This document shows positions 48,188 through 64,000 of a DNA stretch of 64,000 nt, piece by piece. Position numbers and translations under genes: made by a program. The stretch covers positions 6,262,001 through 6,326,000 of the forward strand of contig NZ_JADWYI010000001.1 in NCBI RefSeq assembly GCF_016904885.1. Reading direction: 5' to 3'. This DNA is from Archangium primigenium (GTDB taxonomy: Bacteria; Myxococcota; Myxococcia; Myxococcales; Myxococcaceae). Below the pieces are notes generated by a model, which was not told the origin of the DNA, made no database searches, and was given only the letters and a program-made list of their open reading frames with translations. Position 1 is the stretch's first letter; every line of letters starts with the position of its first letter.

Positions 48188-49860
48188 AAGGCGCGCCCGT
48201 GGTCCTCGCCGAGGGCGAGCCGTGGAAGCCCCGGTGGGAGCTCGTCGTGCCCCTGGCCTGTGGCGTGCTGGGCTGGGAGCTCGCCGTGCTGGGCCTGCTG
48301 TCCGGCGGAGACCCGCCTCCCGCGCGCGTGGTGGCCGCCCTGCTGGTGAAGGACGCGGCGCTGCTGCTGGGGGGGGGGGTGCTGGCGGTGGCGGGCGTGC
48401 GCGCGTACCGCCGACGGGAGACACGGCCCCTCACCTCCGCGCACAAGGCGGGCCTGCTCTCCACGGCCTTCCTCCTCGTCCTGCTGCCGGTGGCCGTGGG
48501 CCGGGGGCTCGTCCAGCGGCAGCTCGCCACGCCCGAGGTGCTCGATTTCGGCGCCGCCCGCTCCGCGACCCCGCCGGCCCTCCAGGACGACAGCCGCTTC
48601 CTCTGCTCGGTGGCCAATGCCGACGCCGGGGCGGAGGACGCCCCGGCCGACACCTGGGCGGACACGGCCTGGACGGCCCTCCGGGACGCCCTGCTGCTGC
48701 AAGTGCCGGTGTTCCCCCTCGCGTGGCTGCTGGTCCACCGCCGGGTGCGCACCGCGCTCACGTCCGCCCGGGGCTCGGCCTTCACCTCCCTGATCTGGCT
48801 GGGCACCCTGTGCCTCTGGAGGGCGAGTGCCCGCCCCGCGCCCGAGGCGCCGGCCTGTCCCCCGGGCATCCCCGTTCGCGCGTATGCCGTGTCGGCCGTG
48901 GCCGCCGACCTCGTCCTCAACGCCGAGGGTGACCACGTGCCCCAGGGGGTGCGTTACGTGCTCGACGGCGCGGGGGCCGGGTCGCCGGGCGAACCGCTCC
49001 ACCCGCTGGTGCTGCGCGCCAACCTGGGCGAGTGCCTGCGCCTGCGCTTCACCAACCGGCTCGCGCGTGAATCCGCCGCGCTGCACTTCGAGGGCCTGGG
49101 GGGCACGGTGGGCGGACCCGCGCGCCCGCGCGCCTTCGTGCCCGGGGCCTCGCTCTCGCCGGGCCAGGCCCTCACCTACGTGCTCGCGCTGCCGCGGGAG
49201 CCCGAGGCCCAGGGGGCCTACCTGCTGCATGATCCGGAGGAGGGCGGCGATCGCGAGGCGCGAGGCCTCTTCGGCGCGCTGGTGCTGGAGCCCGCGGGCA
49301 CGCGCTACCGCGACGCCACCACGGGCGCGCCGCACGCGTCCGGCGAGGGCTGGGAGGCCCTCATCGAGCCGCCGGGGGCACCGGCCTTCCGGGAGTGGGT
49401 GCTGATCGCGCACGCCATGGGCCCCCCCGAGGTGGCCGACGTGCGCTCGGCCCGGGGCGAGCCCCTGCCGGAGCTGGACGAGATGGCGGGGCCGTTTCGC
49501 GCGGGCGCGTTCGGCCTCAACTACCACAGTCACCCCCAGTTCGAGCGGGACGAGGCCGGGCCAGGGCCTCGGACCCCGCCCCCGCTGCGCTCCTACCGGG
49601 ACGAATCCGTCACCCTGCGGGTGGTGCACGCGGGCAACGCGGAGCCGCACATTCCCCACGTGCACGGCTGGCGCGAGGCCGCCGACGAGCCCATGGGCCA
49701 GCCGCATCTCCTGATGCCCGGCGGCAGCCTCAGCCTCACCGCGCCGGGACAGCGGCACCCGGCGGGCGACTACCTCGTGCACTGTCATGTACCCAACCAT
49801 ACGACCGGCGGCGAGCGTCTGACCTGGCGCGTCATCGAGCGGCCCGCGTCCGCTCCGTAG
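48184..49860 (+). CDS. Membrane-bound multicopper-oxidase-like protein with degenerate copper sites
   Basis: A 558-residue protein. The N-terminal 220 residues carry about five transmembrane helices; the C-terminal 340 residues are cupredoxin domains. At the first copper motif, usually HWHG, it has LHFEGLGG (His301). At the second, usually WYHSH, it has YLLHDPEEGG (His349). The last domain keeps PHIPHVHGW (His489, His492, His494) and YLVHCHVPNHTTGG (His533, Cys534, His535, His539), so the type 1 site and part of the trinuclear site are present but the N-terminal ligands are not. The axial Met is missing. Activity is therefore uncertain; electron transfer or copper binding at the membrane is more likely than full oxygen reduction. 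An 11-base G tract lies in the N-terminal part (48369-48379). It overlaps the cytochrome gene by ATGA. Confidence 0.78.
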   Translation: MKGAPVVLAEGEPWKPRWELVVPLACGVLGWELAVLGLLSGGDPPPARVVAALLVKDAALLLGGGVLAVAGVRAYRRRETRPLTSAHKAGLLSTAFLLVLLPVAVGRGLVQRQLATPEVLDFGAARSATPPALQDDSRFLCSVANADAGAEDAPADTWADTAWTALRDALLLQVPVFPLAWLLVHRRVRTALTSARGSAFTSLIWLGTLCLWRASARPAPEAPACPPGIPVRAYAVSAVAADLVLNAEGDHVPQGVRYVLDGAGAGSPGEPLHPLVLRANLGECLRLRFTNRLARESAALHFEGLGGTVGGPARPRAFVPGASLSPGQALTYVLALPREPEAQGAYLLHDPEEGGDREARGLFGALVLEPAGTRYRDATTGAPHASGEGWEALIEPPGAPAFREWVLIAHAMGPPEVADVRSARGEPLPELDEMAGPFRAGAFGLNYHSHPQFERDEAGPGPRTPPPLRSYRDESVTLRVVHAGNAEPHIPHVHGWREAADEPMGQPHLLMPGGSLSLTAPGQRHPAGDYLVHCHVPNHTTGGERLTWRVIERPASAP

Positions 49861-49882
49861 CCGTTCGCCCGCGTGAGCGTGA

Positions 49883-49900
49883 GGCCACCTCTCGGTGGTC
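49883..49900 (+). terminator. Hairpin after the SCO-cytochrome-MCO operon
   Basis: GGCCACC pairs with GGTGGTC (one G-T pair) around the 4-base loop TCTC, 23 bases after the stop codon. It is followed by GGGTGTCCTGTC. Confidence 0.4.
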
Positions 49901-49996
49901 GGGTGTCCTGTCGACTTCCCGGGTAGGGCCCCCGATGGCGTGGCCCGTCCGCGCGAAGCGCTGATCCAAAGCCCCTCCCCCCCGTCAATCAGCATT

Positions 49997-50004
49997 TTAC
50001 GTAA
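49997..50004. promoter_or_regulatory. AT-rich palindrome upstream of the dimethylargininase-like gene
   Basis: TTACGTAA lies in the only AT-rich patch (CAGCATTTTACGTAATTGAAG, 49991-50010) in this region, about 95 bases before the start at 50098. It is a possible operator or promoter element. No -35/-10 pair was assigned. Confidence 0.3.
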
Positions 50005-50097
50005 TTGAAGGCGCACGGCCTTTGTGGAAGAAGCCGCGCCCGCAGTGAAAAGACCCTACCCCATGCGCCCAGGCAGAGAACCTCTGGGGGGAATCCG

Positions 50098-51015
50098 ATG
50101 AAGGCACACCCGAACGAAACCCCGGCCTCCGGGAGGACCTTCGTCGTCAGTCAGCTCGAGTGTGGGCGGGACGAGGCGCATGCACGGGACACGGACTGCG
50201 CCTTTCGCGTGAGCTGGGTCATCAACCCGCACATGCGCGTGGGCCCGGTGGACATGACGGCGGCCTGCGAGGAGCACCGCGTGCTGCGCGAGGCGCTGCG
50301 CCGCGAGGGCGCCGAGGTGCTGGAGCTGCCCTTCGTCCACGGGGCCTTCGACTCCGTGTTCGCCAAGGACAACGCGCTGCTCGTGGAGCGGGGGGGACGG
50401 CGTCGCGCCCTGCTCGCCAGCTACCTGCACGGCGAGCGCGGCCAGGAGCAGCGCATGCGCGCCGTGGCCCTGGAGGCCCGGGGGTTCGAGCTGCACGGCC
50501 CGCCGTCCGCGCACTTCGAGGGCGGGGACGTGGTCATGCTGCCCGAGGGCCAGGGCCTGCTGCTCGGCCATGGCCAGCGCTCGGACGTGAAGGCCGCCGC
50601 CGAGCTGGAGCGCTTCCTCGAGGTGCCCGTGACGCCCGTGGAGCTGACGGATCCGGCGCTCTACCACCTGGACGTGGCGCTGACGGTGCTCGAGGACGGC
50701 ACGGCGCTCGTGTACCCGGAGGCCTTCACCCGCGAGTCCTTCCAGCGCATGGAGCGCACGCCGGGCATCCGGCGGCTCGTGCCCATTCCCCGGGACGAGG
50801 CCCTGCGCTTCAGCCTCAACATGGTCGAGTGCGGCAACTCGGTGCTCATCCCCTGCCGCGCGCCCGTCACGGAGCAGGCGGTGCGCGACGCGGGCAAGAC
50901 GCCCGTGCACGTCCCGCTCGAGCAGTTCCACCTCGGCGGGGGCAGCGCCGCGTGCCTGGTCGCGGCCGTCCACCGCCTCGAGCGTCCGGCGCGCTCCACG
51001 CGGCCGCGCGCGTAG
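50098..51015 (+). CDS. Dimethylargininase/amidinotransferase-family enzyme
   Basis: A 305-residue guanidino-group-modifying enzyme. The family's propeller-fold landmarks are present: FDSVFAKDNALLVE, SAHFEGGDVVMLPEG (substrate Glu and Asp), LYHLDVALTVLEDG (catalytic His) and, near the end, HLGGGSAACLVAA, where Cys286 is the likely nucleophile that forms a thiouronium intermediate. Members hydrolyse methylated arginines, arginine or related guanidino compounds, or transfer amidino groups. The length fits dimethylarginine hydrolase and arginine deiminase-like proteins of this size. The ATG at 50098 has a GGGGGGA ribosome site. It is followed 54 bases later by a desaturase gene, and with it precedes the NRPS; co-regulation with the NRPS is possible but unproved. 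Confidence 0.85.
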   Translation: MKAHPNETPASGRTFVVSQLECGRDEAHARDTDCAFRVSWVINPHMRVGPVDMTAACEEHRVLREALRREGAEVLELPFVHGAFDSVFAKDNALLVERGGRRRALLASYLHGERGQEQRMRAVALEARGFELHGPPSAHFEGGDVVMLPEGQGLLLGHGQRSDVKAAAELERFLEVPVTPVELTDPALYHLDVALTVLEDGTALVYPEAFTRESFQRMERTPGIRRLVPIPRDEALRFSLNMVECGNSVLIPCRAPVTEQAVRDAGKTPVHVPLEQFHLGGGSAACLVAAVHRLERPARSTRPRA

Positions 51016-51069
51016 GTTCACGGCGATTCCCCGGCACCCCCGCGTCCCCCCCGCGCCCGAGCCCCCTTC

Positions 51070-52122
51070 ATGTCCCTGTCTCCCGCCCGCGCCCCCGAGG
51101 AATTTCCCGTACAGGAGGAGGGCCGTGCTCCATCCGAGGCGCCCGTCCGGGAGCGACGCTCGCCGGTGCAGGACGAGATCCACGCCCTGCGCCGCGTCCT
51201 GCAAAGCCGGCCGGAGTGGAGCGCGCGCCTGCTCGAGTTGCAGCGGCCCCGACCGGTGATCTCGCTCGCGTACATCGCCACGGCGTGGCTTGGGCTGGGC
51301 CTGTCCTGGGGACTGGTGGAGGGCGCGGGCCTGGCGCTGCTGCCGGTGGCGCTCCTGCTGACGGCGTCCGCGCAGCGGCTGCTCAACAACAGCCTGCACG
51401 ATGCCGCGCACGGCAACATCCTGCGCGGAGGTGAGACGCTGTTCCAGGTGCTGCTCGCCGCGCCGATGTTCGAGGACTTCCAGCGCTACCGCGCGCTGCA
51501 CCTGCGCCACCACGCCCGCCTGCACACGCCCGAGGAGGATCCGGATCACCTGTCCCTGCCCGTGCGGCCCGGGGACGGCGAGACGGGCCCCTCGGCCGCG
51601 CGGGTGTACCTGCGCGCCCTGGGTTCCGCCCGCTTGTGGAAGAGCCACTGCCTGGGCGAGCTGCCCGCGCTCGGCTGGCGCGGCCGGGGCCGCGTCCTGC
51701 TGTGGTGGGCGGGGGTGTTGGGCGTACTCGCGGGGGTGGCGGGGCCGGGCGCCGCGCTGCGCTTCGCCGGCCTGTGGCTGCTGGCGCGGGCCACCACCTA
51801 CCACGCGCTCAAGGTGTTCACCGAGCTGGCGGACCACTCCGGCCTCGAGGTGGGCACGGTGCTCTCGTACACGCGCAACGCGCCGCGCAACGCCCTGGGC
51901 CTGCTGCTGCACCCCTTCGGGGACAACTACCACCTCACCCATCACCTGGCGCCGCGCGTGCCCATGCCCAACCTGCACGCCACCCACCAGCTGATGTGGC
52001 ACGTGCCGGAGTACCGCGCCGGCCATCACTGCGACGGCTATTTCCTCGGCCACTATCCCGTCACGCGTAGCTGGCTGCGCGCCTGGAATCCGCCGCGCGC
52101 TCGTCTCCACGAGGTCCGCTGA
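51070..52122 (+). CDS. Membrane fatty-acid desaturase/hydroxylase-family enzyme
   Basis: A 350-residue integral membrane diiron enzyme with the three histidine boxes: NNSLHDAAHGN, LHLRHHARLH and NYHLTHHLAPRVPMPNLHATH, plus further His near GYFLGHYP. There are about four hydrophobic helices around them. Such enzymes introduce double bonds or hydroxyls in acyl chains or carotenoids. The 99-base gap to the NRPS on the same strand is short, so it may belong to that pathway, for instance by tailoring a fatty-acyl starter or the finished lipid part. A general role in membrane lipid desaturation is the alternative. ATG at 51070 lacks a strong ribosome site but is the first in the frame after the preceding gene. 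Confidence 0.87.
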   Translation: MSLSPARAPEEFPVQEEGRAPSEAPVRERRSPVQDEIHALRRVLQSRPEWSARLLELQRPRPVISLAYIATAWLGLGLSWGLVEGAGLALLPVALLLTASAQRLLNNSLHDAAHGNILRGGETLFQVLLAAPMFEDFQRYRALHLRHHARLHTPEEDPDHLSLPVRPGDGETGPSAARVYLRALGSARLWKSHCLGELPALGWRGRGRVLLWWAGVLGVLAGVAGPGAALRFAGLWLLARATTYHALKVFTELADHSGLEVGTVLSYTRNAPRNALGLLLHPFGDNYHLTHHLAPRVPMPNLHATHQLMWHVPEYRAGHHCDGYFLGHYPVTRSWLRAWNPPRARLHEVR

Positions 52123-52220
52123 GCGCGCCCGACGTCCCCTTCCTCCGACTTCCCGCTTCCGGGGATGGCTCCCGCCCGCTGCGCGGCGCCCCCCGGCCCC
52201 CCTTCGCATTGAATGCCCCC

Positions 52221-64000
<11,780 letters not shown>

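Overview
The window is very GC-rich DNA (about 70% by eye) with tightly packed genes, strong third-position G/C bias, many secreted lipoproteins and repeat proteins, a giant TPR protein, a paired DUF6310/DUF5953-type locus and a large nonribosomal peptide synthetase (NRPS). Together these suggest a myxobacterium of the Cystobacter/Archangium/Myxococcus group. That placement is inference from gene content; no rRNA or tRNA is present to confirm it.

Left part (1-17,700). A minus-strand run lysC, comEA-like helix-hairpin-helix gene and a truncated zinc-ribbon repeat protein is followed by hutH, an NAD(P)-dependent oxidoreductase, a secreted lectin-like protein, a kelch-like lipoprotein, a hypothetical gene and ppk1. 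An intact-looking IS630-type element (10,748-11,811) sits exactly in the stop codon of ppk1, between it and a convergent PAS histidine kinase gene. Next come a methyltransferase-like gene, a SET-domain gene, a Gdx/SugE-type SMR exporter with a hairpin that buries its ribosome binding site, a one-TM protein and a pilin-like protein.

Middle part (17,700-36,600). yebC overlaps by four bases the start of an arthropod-hemocyanin-like gene that has lost three of six copper-binding histidines. Downstream lies an accessory block (20,194-25,083). It holds a DUF6310-type lipoprotein gene with a frameshift, its DUF5953-type partner, a HEAT-like remnant, an AraC regulator and an NTF2-SDR fusion. The block closes with a 60-bp fossil of the 3' end of a second hemocyanin-like gene. 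Then follow an EGF/FG-GAP lipoprotein, a P450 (with an antisense fossil of a lipase 3' end behind it), an alpha/beta hydrolase without a nucleophile serine, a secreted repeat protein, a GAF-LuxR regulator, a frameshifted pseudogene, a MAPEG protein, a class 3 lipase, a Spy-like lipoprotein and a ClC channel.

Right part (36,600-64,000). A 1,688-residue TPR protein, a secreted CBM9-like protein, menB, a radical-SAM protein coupled to a small nucleotidyltransferase-like protein, and a three-gene overlapping copper/redox operon (SCO-PCuAC fusion, cytochrome c, membrane-anchored multicopper-oxidase-like protein) precede a dimethylargininase-like enzyme and a fatty-acid desaturase. The window ends inside an NRPS gene whose visible part is C-A-T, C-A-T, C-A-T, C-A(partial). 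The third adenylation domain has a hand-read specificity code matching threonine; the other three belong to a different, mutually similar type.
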